The notes under the pieces are model-generated. The model did not search any database and was not told the origin of the DNA. It saw nothing but the letters and a program-made list of their open reading frames with translations. From positions 620,001-684,000 of the forward strand of contig OZ243941.1 of assembly GCA_965214205.1 (NCBI GenBank): a DNA stretch of 64,000 nt. The letters run 5' to 3'. This document shows positions 52,248 through 61,719 of the stretch, in pieces. Every line of letters starts with the position of its first letter. Within the stretch, counting starts at the first letter, position 1. The translations under genes were made by a program, and so were the position numbers. Source of the stretch: G963663315 sp965214205 (GTDB lineage: Bacteria; Pseudomonadota; Gammaproteobacteria; Arenicellales; Poriferihabitantaceae).

Positions 52248-53128
52248 AGAAAAAAACCAGATTGGGGCGCGGTCTTGGAGCGTTGCTCGGGGATGTGCAA
52301 TCGGCGGCAGATCGGTTGCCTGTCGCCGCAACCGGCGATAGTGACAGCGACGGCGCCGGGTTTCGAGAAATCCCGATAGAACAGCTACAGCGCGGCGAAT
52401 ACCAGCCCCGGATTCGGATGGACAAGGAAGCCCTGGAAGAATTAAGCAACTCCATCCGGTCACAGGGCGTACTGCAGCCGCTGCTGGTCAGACCGAAAGG
52501 GAAAGACCGCTACGAAATCATTGCGGGGGAGCGCCGCTGGCGCGGCGCCCAGTTGGCCGGATTGCAGACAGTGCCCGCCGTCATTCGCGAGGTTGAAGAC
52601 CGAACCGCGATGGCAGTGGGGCTGATCGAAAACATACAGCGGGAAAACCTGAATGCGGTCGAGCAGGCCAGAGGCTACCATCGCCTGCTTGACGAGTTCG
52701 GACTGACTCATCAGGAAGCATCCGAAGCGGTCGGATGCTCGCGCGCCGCGATTACCAATCTGCTGCGGTTGCTGTCACTGCATCCGGATGTGCAAAAGAT
52801 GCTGGAAGAAGGACGGCTGGACATGGGCCACGCTCGCGCCCTGCTGGGGTTGGCGGAAGCGGACCAGCCCAGGGCCGCGAAAATCGTATCAGACAAAAAA
52901 CTTTCTGTCCGTCAAACCGAGCAGTTGGTGAAATCAATCAACCGGCCAGCGGTTCACGACCAGGACCAAGGCGAGCGGCTCGCCCCTGACCTCAGGCTTC
53001 TGCAAGAAGACCTGGCGGAAAAACTGGGCGCCAAAGTCGACATACGGCACAGCGCGAAAAAAGGCAAACTGGTGATTCACTACCACTCCCTGGATGAACT
53101 GGACGGCATTCTGGAAAAGATAAAGTAG
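52244..53128 (+). CDS. parB: Chromosome partitioning protein ParB/Spo0J
   Basis: 294 residues. The ParB/sulfiredoxin-like CTP-binding domain has REIPIEQLQRGEYQPR and YEIIAGERRWRGAQLAG (the GERRWR box), followed by NIQRENLNAVEQARGY, the helix-turn-helix TNLLRLLSLHPDVQ and a C-terminal dimerisation helix. Its predicted targets are the two parS sites about 16 kb away, at 36.1 and 36.3 kb. ATGA overlap with parA. Confidence 0.95.
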   Translation: MKKKTRLGRGLGALLGDVQSAADRLPVAATGDSDSDGAGFREIPIEQLQRGEYQPRIRMDKEALEELSNSIRSQGVLQPLLVRPKGKDRYEIIAGERRWRGAQLAGLQTVPAVIREVEDRTAMAVGLIENIQRENLNAVEQARGYHRLLDEFGLTHQEASEAVGCSRAAITNLLRLLSLHPDVQKMLEEGRLDMGHARALLGLAEADQPRAAKIVSDKKLSVRQTEQLVKSINRPAVHDQDQGERLAPDLRLLQEDLAEKLGAKVDIRHSAKKGKLVIHYHSLDELDGILEKIK

Positions 53129-53267
53129 CGGGCAGGTAGCGCCGGGGCTATGTCATACAATAGAAATTCCGGATGCGAGAAGAAATGATTTCAGAGCTTG
53201 AAAATACATGATCTTTTGGTTTGCCCAATCAGATTTGTATATAAGTTTCTAATTTTTCGTTGTCAAG

Positions 53268-53297
53268 TTGACCCTGTGGGGGGAATACTCTTATAAT
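53268..53297 (+). promoter_or_regulatory. Sigma70 promoter of the atp operon
   Basis: TTGACC at 53268-53273 and TATAAT at 53292-53297 are spaced by 18 bases, about 95 bases before atpI. The 262-base gap after parB (53129-53390) otherwise shows no gene. Confidence 0.75.
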
Positions 53298-53390
53298 CCG
53301 GGCCCTGTCGCCTCTCAGCCTATCCCGATTCTTTAACATGAGAGTATGTAGTGCGAAAGTGATGCGCGAAGGCGCTCTGGTGACACTATA

Positions 53391-53834
53391 GTGAAGGGTG
53401 AAGTACAGACTCTGCGGCAAGGGCTCAAGCAGGTGTTGGTTTTACAAGGTATCGCCACGGTTCTGCTTTTGCTTGTGGTTGCAGTATGGCTGGCATTTGC
53501 GGCCAGGGTTGAAGGTGTAACACAACCTGCCTCTGTCTGGGCCAGCTTCGGGGCGGCGTTTTATGGAGCGTTGCTGGCCTTGGCCGGCACAGTCCTGAGC
53601 TTCAGAAGCGTAATGCGTGGTTTCGGTTCGGGCGTTGACCAGACAGGCTGGTCTGCGATGGGCTCGATTTATGCCGGGTTGCTGTACAAGCTGGTGATAA
53701 TCGGTGGTGGGATTGCTTTCGGGCTGATCCACCCGGGGTTTCAGCCGGTCTGGGTGGTGACCGGTTTCGTAGTGGCGCAAATAGCGGGCGCCGGAGTCAT
53801 GATCAGGCGAAGAACCCGGCCCGATGAGAGATGA
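53391..53834 (+). CDS. atpI: ATP synthase protein I
   Basis: 147 residues with four hydrophobic helices (about 14-36, 50-68, 90-110 and 116-134) and the AtpI position before atpB. AtpI helps c-ring assembly and is not part of the final enzyme. Start is GTG at 53391. First gene of the operon after the promoter at 53268-53297. Confidence 0.82.
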   Translation: MKGEVQTLRQGLKQVLVLQGIATVLLLLVVAVWLAFAARVEGVTQPASVWASFGAAFYGALLALAGTVLSFRSVMRGFGSGVDQTGWSAMGSIYAGLLYKLVIIGGGIAFGLIHPGFQPVWVVTGFVVAQIAGAGVMIRRRTRPDER

Positions 53835-53888
53835 AGACCCGATTCCGGGTGGTTGTGAACGTTTTAACGAGCGAAAACTTGGATTTAG

Positions 53889-54752
53889 ATGGCATCGTCA
53901 GAAACAATTACCTCGACTGAATTCATTCGGCATCATTTGACCAATCTGACCTTCGGTCGCCATGCCGATGGTTCGTGGGGGATGGCTTCTACGGGCGCCG
54001 AAGCCGCCGAAATGGGAGTCATGGCCGTCCATGTGGACAGTCTTTTCTGGTCGTTTGCGCTGGGCGCGCTGTTTCTGGCGCTTTTCCGCCGGGTGGCGGT
54101 CCGGGTAACGGCGGGTGAGCCGGGAATGCTGCAGAACTTCTGCGAATGGATTGTTGAATTCATAGATGAAAATGTGCGCGGTTCGTTCAACGCGAAGAAT
54201 GATCTGGTCGCGCCGATGGCGTTGACCCTGTTTTGCTGGATCTTTCTGATGAACCTGATGGACCTGATTCCGGTGGAGGTAATTCCGAGGTTTCTTGAGT
54301 TGTTCGGTGTTCATTTCCAGAAAGTGGTGCCAACCACCGATCCGAACATCACCTTCGGCCTCGCCCTCAGCATCTTCACGCTGATGATTTACTACAGCAT
54401 CCGGATCAAGGGTCCGCTCGGATTCGCGGCGGAACTGACTATGCATCCGTTCGAAGCAAAAAACCCGATCCTGAAACTGTTGTTCATACCGGTGAACTTT
54501 TTCCTGGAGTTCGTCAGTATGATTTCCAAACCGATTTCTCACTCGCTGCGCCTGTTCGGCAACATGTACGCCGGTGAGATGATCTTCATTCTGATTTCGT
54601 TGATGTTCGGCGCCGGCATCACCCTGACCCTGTTCGGCGGCGTCCTGCAGTTCATCTGGGCGGTTTTTCACATACTGGTTATCACCCTGCAAGCCTTTAT
54701 TTTCATGGTATTGACCATCGTGTATATGGACATGGCTCATCAACATCACTAG
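53889..54752 (+). CDS. atpB: ATP synthase subunit a
   Basis: 287 residues, membrane Fo subunit that guides protons to the c ring. The essential arginine is in ISHSLRLFGNMYAGEM (about residue 220); DLIPVEVIPR, HPFEAKNPILKL and the C-terminal VITLQAFIFMVLTIVYM helix with QAFIF follow the family. Gene order atpIBEFHAGDC is complete. Confidence 0.96.
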   Translation: MASSETITSTEFIRHHLTNLTFGRHADGSWGMASTGAEAAEMGVMAVHVDSLFWSFALGALFLALFRRVAVRVTAGEPGMLQNFCEWIVEFIDENVRGSFNAKNDLVAPMALTLFCWIFLMNLMDLIPVEVIPRFLELFGVHFQKVVPTTDPNITFGLALSIFTLMIYYSIRIKGPLGFAAELTMHPFEAKNPILKLLFIPVNFFLEFVSMISKPISHSLRLFGNMYAGEMIFILISLMFGAGITLTLFGGVLQFIWAVFHILVITLQAFIFMVLTIVYMDMAHQHH

Positions 54753-54800
54753 GACCGGTACTTTTTAACTTTAATCCAACTTTTATTTTCGGAGATTGAG

Positions 54801-55031
54801 ATGGAACAAGCACTTCTTTACATCGCAGGCGGACTCATGATGGGTCTGGGCGCGCTCGGCGCCGCCGTCGGCATCGGTATTCTGGGGGGGCGCTTCCTTG
54901 AGGGCGCGGCCCGTCAACCGGAGTTGATTCCCATGCTGCGTACCCAGTTTTTCATCGTCATGGGCCTGGTTGACGCGGTGCCAATGATTGCGGTGGGTAT
55001 TGCGATGTATGTTCTCTTTGCGGTCGCATGA
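54801..55031 (+). CDS. atpE: ATP synthase subunit c
   Basis: 76 residues, two helices. The first has the GLGALGAAVGIGILGG glycine pattern, the polar loop is ARQPEL, and the second holds the proton-carrying aspartate in GLVDAVPMIAVG. An Asp with no extra Na+-type ligands in the helix indicates proton coupling. Confidence 0.96.
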   Translation: MEQALLYIAGGLMMGLGALGAAVGIGILGGRFLEGAARQPELIPMLRTQFFIVMGLVDAVPMIAVGIAMYVLFAVA

Positions 55032-55098
55032 CCGAAGCGTCGAGTTTGTTCTTGGCGCGGTACGACTATTAACGCGACAAACATGAGGCTTTAACGAG

Positions 55099-55569
55099 AT
55101 GAATCTGAATCTCACACTGGCGTTCCAGGTATTGTTTTTTATTGTCTTTGTCTGGTTTAGCAAGAAGTTTGTATGGACTCCGATCATGGGAGCGCTCAAT
55201 GAACGGAAAACCCGGATTGCCGATGGTCTGGTGGCCGCTGAAAAAGGCCAGATGGCGGAAGCCGAAGGGCACAAGGAAGCCGAAAAAGTGATACTGGAAG
55301 CCAAAAATCAGGCGAACGACATCATTGGCAAGGCGGAAAAGCGGGGTTCTGAGCTGGTTGATGAAGCCCGGGGCACGGCCAGACAGGAAAGCGAGCGCAT
55401 CATAACCGCCGCCAGGGCGGAGATTGACACCGAGTTGAACAAGGCCAAAGATGTCTTGCGCGGCCAGGTGAGCCAGCTTGCGGTGGCCGGGGCGCAACAA
55501 ATTCTCGGCAGAGAAGTGGATGAGAAAGCCCATGCGGACATACTCGACGATCTGGCCGCGAAACTGTAA
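55099..55569 (+). CDS. atpF: ATP synthase subunit b
   Basis: 156 residues: one N-terminal membrane helix (LTLAFQVLFFIVFVWF, about 4-19), then a long charged helix rich in Ala/Glu/Lys that forms the peripheral stalk, ending in HADILDDLAAKL. Start is ATG at 55099, 67 bases after atpE. Confidence 0.95.
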   Translation: MNLNLTLAFQVLFFIVFVWFSKKFVWTPIMGALNERKTRIADGLVAAEKGQMAEAEGHKEAEKVILEAKNQANDIIGKAEKRGSELVDEARGTARQESERIITAARAEIDTELNKAKDVLRGQVSQLAVAGAQQILGREVDEKAHADILDDLAAKL

Positions 55570-55590
55570 TACCTGGACTCCGAACTGATC

Positions 55591-56127
55591 ATGCCCGCTC
55601 AAAGCAATGTTGCCAGACCCTACGCCCAGGCCCTGTTCGAACTGGCTCTGGAGCGCGACGCGTTGGCTGGATGGGATGATCAGATCAGGCTGCTGGCCGC
55701 GGTGGCGGACGATCCTGCAATAGCGGACCTGACCCATGATCCCCGTGTCTCGGCGGAGCAACTGTCTGCCCTGATCATCGACGTATGCGGTGATCAACTG
55801 GATCAGGAGGGGAAAAACCTGGTCAGGCTGCTGGTCAGGAATAACCGGGTCAATGCGATTCAGGATATTGCGGATGCGTATGCGGCGCGCAGGGCGGATG
55901 CCGAAAAGGTGGTCGTGGCGCAAATGACGACCGCGACCCCGCTGGATGAAAGCCGACAGAAACAATTTGCTGAAGCCCTGCAGTCAAAACTGGGGCGCAG
56001 CGTCAATCTTGAATTTGAAGTCGATGAAGAACTCATCGGTGGCGCTGTGATCAGGGCCGGAGACCGGGTAATAGACGGCTCGGTCAAGGCGCAACTTGAA
56101 CAACTTGCGGGCGCCCTGGGCGCTTGA
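55591..56127 (+). CDS. atpH: ATP synthase subunit delta
   Basis: 178 residues with NVARPYAQALFELALE at the start and the C-terminal LEFEVDEELIGGAVIRAGDRVIDGSV pattern (in two parts). It clamps the stalk to the top of F1. About 20 bases separate it from atpF. Confidence 0.95.
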   Translation: MPAQSNVARPYAQALFELALERDALAGWDDQIRLLAAVADDPAIADLTHDPRVSAEQLSALIIDVCGDQLDQEGKNLVRLLVRNNRVNAIQDIADAYAARRADAEKVVVAQMTTATPLDESRQKQFAEALQSKLGRSVNLEFEVDEELIGGAVIRAGDRVIDGSVKAQLEQLAGALGA

Positions 56128-56180
56128 TTCGTTACGGGTCGGGTCCGGAACAGAACACCTTAAACAGAGGAAAATCTAAA

Positions 56181-57728
56181 ATGTCCATCCAATTGAATCC
56201 GTCTGAAATCAGCGAGCTGATCAAGGACCGAATCAAAAACTTTGAAGCGGATACCGAAGCGCGTACAGAAGGTACGATTGTCATGTTGACTGACGGTATT
56301 GCCCGCATCCATGGTCTGAGTGAGGCGATGCAGGGTGAGATGCTTGAATTTCCCGGAAATACCTTTGGTCTCGCCCTGAACCTGGAACAGGATTCGGTGG
56401 GCGCGGTGGTACTCGGTGATTACAAGCATCTTTGTGAGGGCGACACGGTTAAATGTACGGGTCGGATTCTCGAAGTTCCGACCGGAGAGTCATTGCTTGG
56501 GCGGGTGGTTGACTCATTGGGACATCCGATTGACGGCAAGGGGCCGATTGAAAACACGGTATCGTCCCCGATTGAGAAGATCGCGCCCGGAGTTATCGCC
56601 CGGCAGTCGGTTGACCAGCCGGTACAGGTCGGTCTGAAGTCGATTGATTCGATGGTGCCGATTGGCCGGGGACAGCGCGAACTGATCATCGGTGACCGTC
56701 AGACTGGCAAGACCGCAGTGACTATTGATGCCATCATCAACCAGAAAGGCGCCGACGTAAAGTGTATTTATGTCGCGATTGGCCAGAAAGCGTCCAGTAT
56801 CGCCGGTGTCGTGCGCAAGCTCGAAGAGCATGGCGCAATGGAGCATACCATCGTGGTTGCCGCGTCGGCATCCAATTCGGCTGCGGAGCAGTTCATCGCG
56901 CCTTACGCCGGTTGCGCGATGGGCGAATACTTCCGTGACAAGGGAGAAGATGCCCTGATCATTTATGATGATCTGACCAAACAGGCCTGGGCTTATCGGC
57001 AGATTTCACTGTTGTTGAAACGTCCGCCGGGACGGGAAGCCTATCCGGGTGACGTGTTCTATCTACACTCGCGGCTACTGGAACGGGGCGCGCGAATCAA
57101 CGCGCAGGAAGTGGAAAAGCTGACTGGCGGAGAGGTCAAGGGACGAACCGGCTCGCTGACGGCGTTGCCCATTATCGAAACCCAGGCCGGTGACGTGTCC
57201 GCCTTTGTACCGACCAATGTAATTTCCATTACAGACGGGCAGATATTTCTGGAAACCGGCCTGTTCAACGCCGGCATGCGCCCGGCCATCAACGCTGGCT
57301 TGTCGGTATCACGGGTCGGGGGCGCCGCCCAGACGGGCATTATCAAAAAGCTCGGCGGCGGGATTCGACTGGCGCTGGCGCAGTATCGCGAGCTTGAGGC
57401 TTTTTCCCAGTTCGCGTCAGACCTCGATGAGGCCACGCGAAGGCAACTGGAACGGGGCGAACGCGTTATGGAAATGATGAAACAGCCCCAGTATGTGCCA
57501 ATGTCGGTCGCGGAAATGGCGCTTTCATTATACGCGGTCAACCAGGGCTATCTCGATGATGTCGCCGTTGGCGATGTGGTCGCTTTCGAGGACGCGATGC
57601 AGGCTTATGTCAAATCGAATCACGGCGGCCTGATTGAGGAAATCAATCGAGACAAGGCCTGGTCTGATGAAATCGGGGACAGGCTGGGCGCCGCGGTTGA
57701 GGATTTCAAGAAAAATGGCAGTTGGTGA
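56181..57728 (+). CDS. atpA: ATP synthase subunit alpha
   Basis: 515 residues. Non-catalytic nucleotide site: Walker A GDRQTGKTA and the PAYAGCAMGEYFRD region, then DDLTKQAWAYRQISLLL. ATG 56181 is preceded by AGAGGAAAA; an upstream in-frame start at 56124 overlaps atpH and is not conserved. Confidence 0.96.
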   Translation: MSIQLNPSEISELIKDRIKNFEADTEARTEGTIVMLTDGIARIHGLSEAMQGEMLEFPGNTFGLALNLEQDSVGAVVLGDYKHLCEGDTVKCTGRILEVPTGESLLGRVVDSLGHPIDGKGPIENTVSSPIEKIAPGVIARQSVDQPVQVGLKSIDSMVPIGRGQRELIIGDRQTGKTAVTIDAIINQKGADVKCIYVAIGQKASSIAGVVRKLEEHGAMEHTIVVAASASNSAAEQFIAPYAGCAMGEYFRDKGEDALIIYDDLTKQAWAYRQISLLLKRPPGREAYPGDVFYLHSRLLERGARINAQEVEKLTGGEVKGRTGSLTALPIIETQAGDVSAFVPTNVISITDGQIFLETGLFNAGMRPAINAGLSVSRVGGAAQTGIIKKLGGGIRLALAQYRELEAFSQFASDLDEATRRQLERGERVMEMMKQPQYVPMSVAEMALSLYAVNQGYLDDVAVGDVVAFEDAMQAYVKSNHGGLIEEINRDKAWSDEIGDRLGAAVEDFKKNGSW

Positions 57729-57766
57729 TTTTGTAATCTGGACAGCAGCATTGACGGGAGCCTGTA

Positions 57767-58630
57767 ATGTCAAGCACTAAAGAAATACGGAACCAGATCA
57801 AGAGTATCGGCAGTACCCGCAAGATTACCAAGGCGATGGAAATGGTCGCCGCGAGCAAGATGCGCCGCGCCCAGAACCGCATGAACGCGGCGCGCCCGTA
57901 TGCGAACAAAATGCGCGTGGTCGTCTCCCACCTGGCGAACGCGCATCCTGAATACATGCACCCTTATGTATTTACCCGTGAGGAAGTCAAGGCGGTCGGC
58001 TTTATCGTCATCTCCAGTGACCGGGGGTTGTGCGGCGGCCTGAATGTCAATGTTTTCCGCAAGGCGGCGAACGCCATGGCGCAATGGCATGATGACGGAG
58101 TACAGGTCAAGGTCTGTGTGATCGGTAAAAAAGCCAGCGCCTTTTTCAGACGGTATAACGCCGAAGTGATCAGCGAAGTCACGGACCTGGGCGACGCTCC
58201 TGAGTTGCATACGCTGATTGGCGCCACCAAGGCGCTGATGGATGGTTATCTGGACTACAAGGTGGATCGGGTATTTGTGGTCAGCAATGAATTTGTAAAT
58301 ACCATGACCCAGTCTCCCCAGGTCGAGCAGTTGATCCCGATTGTGCCGAGTGAGGAAGCGGAACTGAAGCATTACTGGGACTATATTTACGAACCGGACT
58401 CAAAAGAAGTGATCAACTTTCTGATGTCGCGTTATGTTGAGTCACTGGTTTATCAGTCTGTGGCAGAAAATTCCGCTTGTGAACAGGCGGCGAGAATGGT
58501 GGCGATGAAAGCCGCCACAGATAATGCAGGCAACCTGATTGATGATTTGCAGTTGGTCTATAACAAGGCCAGACAGGCGGCGATCACCCAGGAACTGTCG
58601 GAAATTGTGAGTGGCGCGGCAGCGGTCTGA
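57767..58630 (+). CDS. atpG: ATP synthase subunit gamma
   Basis: 287 residues: the N-terminal rotor helix (EIRNQIKSIGSTRKITKAMEMVA, in two parts), SDRGLCGGLN in the Rossmann-like middle, and the C-terminal helix ending NKARQAAITQELSEIVSGAAA. Length and motifs as in E. coli. Confidence 0.96.
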   Translation: MSSTKEIRNQIKSIGSTRKITKAMEMVAASKMRRAQNRMNAARPYANKMRVVVSHLANAHPEYMHPYVFTREEVKAVGFIVISSDRGLCGGLNVNVFRKAANAMAQWHDDGVQVKVCVIGKKASAFFRRYNAEVISEVTDLGDAPELHTLIGATKALMDGYLDYKVDRVFVVSNEFVNTMTQSPQVEQLIPIVPSEEAELKHYWDYIYEPDSKEVINFLMSRYVESLVYQSVAENSACEQAARMVAMKAATDNAGNLIDDLQLVYNKARQAAITQELSEIVSGAAAV

Positions 58631-58696
58631 CCGCGGGCCGGTGATAAGACACGCAAGCGCGAGAAATTGAAATATTAACAGAGGGCTTTTCGAACC

Positions 58697-60097
58697 ATGA
58701 GTTCAGGAAATATCGTAGAAATCATCGGCGCGGTGGTAGACGTCCAGTTCCCCCGTGACACAGTACCAAAAGTGTATGACGCGCTGAAAATAGATGAAGC
58801 GGGTTTGACTCTGGAAGTGCAGCAGCAAATGGGAGACGGAGTGGTGCGATGTATCGCCATGGGTTCTTCCGACGGCCTGAAACGCGGTGTTGAAGTCAGC
58901 AACACCGGCATGCCCATATCGGTTCCGGTTGGAGAGGGCACCCTGGGACGGATCATGGATGTGCTGGGCGACCCGGTCGATGAGCGCGGCGCGATCAAGT
59001 CGGACAAGCGCATGCCGATCCACCGTCCCGCTCCGACCTACGAGGAACAGGCGGCCAGCGTCGAATTGCTTGAAACCGGGATCAAGGTGGTTGATCTGAT
59101 CATGCCGATTGCCAAGGGCGGCAAGATCGGGCTGTTCGGCGGGGCGGGTGTGGGCAAAACGGTTACCCTGCTGGAGTTGATCAACAATATCGCGACTGCC
59201 CACAGTGGATTGTCGGTATTCGCCGGAGTCGGGGAGCGGACCCGCGAAGGCAATGATTTCTACCACGAAATGCAGGAAGCGGGCGTGGTCAATGTTGAAC
59301 ATCCCGAGCAGTCGAAAGTGGCCATGGTATACGGCCAGATGAACGAGCCACCGGGCAACCGGCTGCGGGTGGCGTTATCCGGGTTGACCATGGCGGAACA
59401 TTTCCGCGATGAAGGCCGGGATGTTCTGATGTTTATCGACAACATCTATCGTTATACCCTGGCCGGGACTGAGGTTTCAGCGCTGCTTGGGCGGATGCCT
59501 TCCGCGGTCGGATATCAGCCCACCCTGGCTGATGAAATGGGCGCGTTGCAGGAGCGCATTACGTCCACAAGAGACGGCTCAATCACCTCGTTCCAGGCGG
59601 TCTATGTGCCTGCGGACGACCTGACCGACCCATCCCCCGCAACCACATTCGCGCATCTGGACGCGACCCTGGTGCTTTCCAGACAGGTCGCGGAACTGGG
59701 TATTTATCCGGCGGTGGATCCATTGGATTCGACCTCCCGGTTGCTCGATCCGCTGGTCATCGGCAATGAACATTACAGCGCGGCGCGCGCTGTTCAGGGA
59801 ACGCTGCAACGCTACAAGGAATTGCAGGACATCATTGCGATCCTGGGGATGGATGAATTGTCGGAGGAAGACAAACAGGCGGTCGGACGCGCGCGGCGTA
59901 TGCAGCGCTTCCTGTCCCAGCCGTTTACCGTGGCGCAGACATTTACCGGGACTCCGGGGAAGTATGTGACGCTGAAAGACACGATCAAGGCTTTCCAGGG
60001 TATCGCCAACGGGGATTACGATCATCTGCCGGAGCAGGCGTTCTACATGGTCGGCGGCATTGATGAAGCGATTGAAAAGGCCAAAGAGTTAAGCTAG
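58697..60097 (+). CDS. atpD: ATP synthase subunit beta
   Basis: 466 residues. Catalytic subunit: P-loop GGAGVGKTV (about 150-158), GERTREGNDFY with the catalytic glutamate, and FIDNIYRYT, ALLGRMPSAVGYQPT. AGAGGG precedes ATG 58697. Confidence 0.97.
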   Translation: MSSGNIVEIIGAVVDVQFPRDTVPKVYDALKIDEAGLTLEVQQQMGDGVVRCIAMGSSDGLKRGVEVSNTGMPISVPVGEGTLGRIMDVLGDPVDERGAIKSDKRMPIHRPAPTYEEQAASVELLETGIKVVDLIMPIAKGGKIGLFGGAGVGKTVTLLELINNIATAHSGLSVFAGVGERTREGNDFYHEMQEAGVVNVEHPEQSKVAMVYGQMNEPPGNRLRVALSGLTMAEHFRDEGRDVLMFIDNIYRYTLAGTEVSALLGRMPSAVGYQPTLADEMGALQERITSTRDGSITSFQAVYVPADDLTDPSPATTFAHLDATLVLSRQVAELGIYPAVDPLDSTSRLLDPLVIGNEHYSAARAVQGTLQRYKELQDIIAILGMDELSEEDKQAVGRARRMQRFLSQPFTVAQTFTGTPGKYVTLKDTIKAFQGIANGDYDHLPEQAFYMVGGIDEAIEKAKELS

Positions 60098-60112
60098 AGC
60101 CGGGTAAAGTCA

Positions 60113-60535
60113 ATGTCCACCATACAAGTTGAAATCGTCAGCGCGGAACAACCGATCTGGGACGGCCAGGGTACGATGGTATTTGTTCCGGGTATCCAGG
60201 GTGAACTGGGTATTGCGCCGAAGCATGCCCCGTTGATCACCCGGCTCAAGGCCGGTGATGTCCGGGTTGAGCAGGAAAGCGGCGAACAACTGTTTTTCTT
60301 TATTACGGGCGGACTGCTCGAAGTCCAGCCGTATCTGGTCACGGTGTTGTCAGATACCGCAATGCGAGCGGATGATCTGGATGAGGCCGCCGCCCAGGAG
60401 TCGATGAAAAGGGCGGAAGAAAAACTCAAGGAAACGCCAATGGATGACCAGAGCTACGCCGAGATGAAAGCGGAACTGGCAGCCTACGCCGCCCAGATCC
60501 GGGCCATCGACAAACTGAAAAAACTCCGGGACTGA
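60113..60535 (+). CDS. atpC: ATP synthase subunit epsilon
   Basis: 140 residues: beta-sandwich (VEIVSAEQPIWDGQGTMVFVPGIQGELGI in two parts), then the helical hairpin from about residue 90, ending IDKLKKLRD. Regulates F1. Last gene of the operon; the next gene starts almost at once. Confidence 0.95.
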   Translation: MSTIQVEIVSAEQPIWDGQGTMVFVPGIQGELGIAPKHAPLITRLKAGDVRVEQESGEQLFFFITGGLLEVQPYLVTVLSDTAMRADDLDEAAAQESMKRAEEKLKETPMDDQSYAEMKAELAAYAAQIRAIDKLKKLRD

Positions 60536-60538
60536 CTC

Positions 60539-61666
60539 CTGATCTGCCGCTTTACGTTATCTGGCGCCACTCTGGCGCTCCTTGTTTCCCTGCTCCCGGC
60601 TCATGCGGCTGAATTGCCGGGAATTTATGATTCGATGGAGCATCGTTTCAGGCTGGTTCGGATAACGGACGGGCTTGAGCGTCCCTGGGGTATGATCTTT
60701 TTGCCGGATGGGTCAATGCTTGTCACCGAACGGCCGGGACGACTCCGGCGCATCGTGGATGGACGACTGGACCCGAATCCGGTCACCGGCATTCCGTCCG
60801 TTTACGCGAACGGCCAAGGCGGCCTGCTGGATGTTGCGCTGCATCCCGGTTTTGTTGAGAATAGGCTGGTCTATCTGTCTTATTCGAGTCCGGGACCGGG
60901 CGGCGGCGCGACCGCGGTTGCGCGTGGTCGGCTGGTCGGCAACCGCATGGAAGATGTGGAAGAACTCTATGTCGGGTTGCCGCGGGTCGGCGGAGGGCGT
61001 CATTTCGGTTCCCGACTGCTGTTTGCAGACGGTTATCTGTTCATTACCGCGGGGGACCGGGGCGACAAGGACCGGGCCCAGGCGCTGGACGACCCGGCTG
61101 GCTCAATCATTCGCCTGCATGAAGACGGGCGCGTACCTGAAGACAACCCATTCGCCGCGCGAGCTGACGTGGAACCCGGCATCTACGCCTACGGCAACCG
61201 CAATCCGCAGGGCATGGCGCTGGAGAAGGCGACCGGCCGGATTTATGCGGTCGAGCACGGCCCGAAGGGCGGGGATGAACTTAATCGGATTGAGCCGGGA
61301 GTGAATTACGGCTGGCCGGTGATCACGTATGGCCGAAGTTACGCCGGCTTCAAGATCGGGGAGGGCACACACAAGGAAGGCATGGCCCAGCCCGTCCATT
61401 ATTGGGTACCGTCGATCTCGCCTTCCGGCCTGATGATTTATGATGGAGACCGCTTCCCGGACTGGCGGGGCAGCTTTTTCACAGGATCGCTTTCCAGCAG
61501 GCTGTTGGCTCGCCTTGAGGTCCGACAGGGCAAGGTGGAGGAGGAGCGCCTGCTCGCGGATTGGGGAAGGCGTATCCGGGACGTTCGCCAGGGACCGGAC
61601 GGCCTGATTTACCTGCTTACCGATCATGCCAACGGCAGGCTTATGCGACTTGAGCCGGTTGACTAG
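60539..61666 (+). CDS. PQQ-dependent sugar dehydrogenase-type beta-propeller, probable CTG start
   Basis: The mature part (from about residue 24) has the soluble glucose-dehydrogenase fold: GLERPWGMIFLPDGSMLVTERPGRLR (in two parts), GQGGLLDVALHP, GSRLLFADGYLFITAGDRG, YAYGNRNPQGMAL, EHGPKGGDELN. The only ATG/GTG/TTG starts fall inside or after a clear signal peptide encoded from 60539 (ICRFTLSGATLALLVSLLPAHA), leaving CTG at 60539 as the best start. That gives 375 residues, a usual length. It lies three bases after atpC's stop. Substrate and cofactor use are not shown by sequence. Confidence 0.78.
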   Translation: MICRFTLSGATLALLVSLLPAHAAELPGIYDSMEHRFRLVRITDGLERPWGMIFLPDGSMLVTERPGRLRRIVDGRLDPNPVTGIPSVYANGQGGLLDVALHPGFVENRLVYLSYSSPGPGGGATAVARGRLVGNRMEDVEELYVGLPRVGGGRHFGSRLLFADGYLFITAGDRGDKDRAQALDDPAGSIIRLHEDGRVPEDNPFAARADVEPGIYAYGNRNPQGMALEKATGRIYAVEHGPKGGDELNRIEPGVNYGWPVITYGRSYAGFKIGEGTHKEGMAQPVHYWVPSISPSGLMIYDGDRFPDWRGSFFTGSLSSRLLARLEVRQGKVEEERLLADWGRRIRDVRQGPDGLIYLLTDHANGRLMRLEPVD

Positions 61667-61719
61667 CTTCCCCGTTTCAGGGTGAGTCCGTCATACAGGC
61701 GATGGACTGCCCTTTCCGA

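Noticed and set aside
53898..54749. Open frame of 283 codons opposite atpB
   Set aside because: Antisense of a well-conserved membrane subunit; its His/Gln/Arg-rich composition is typical of shadows.
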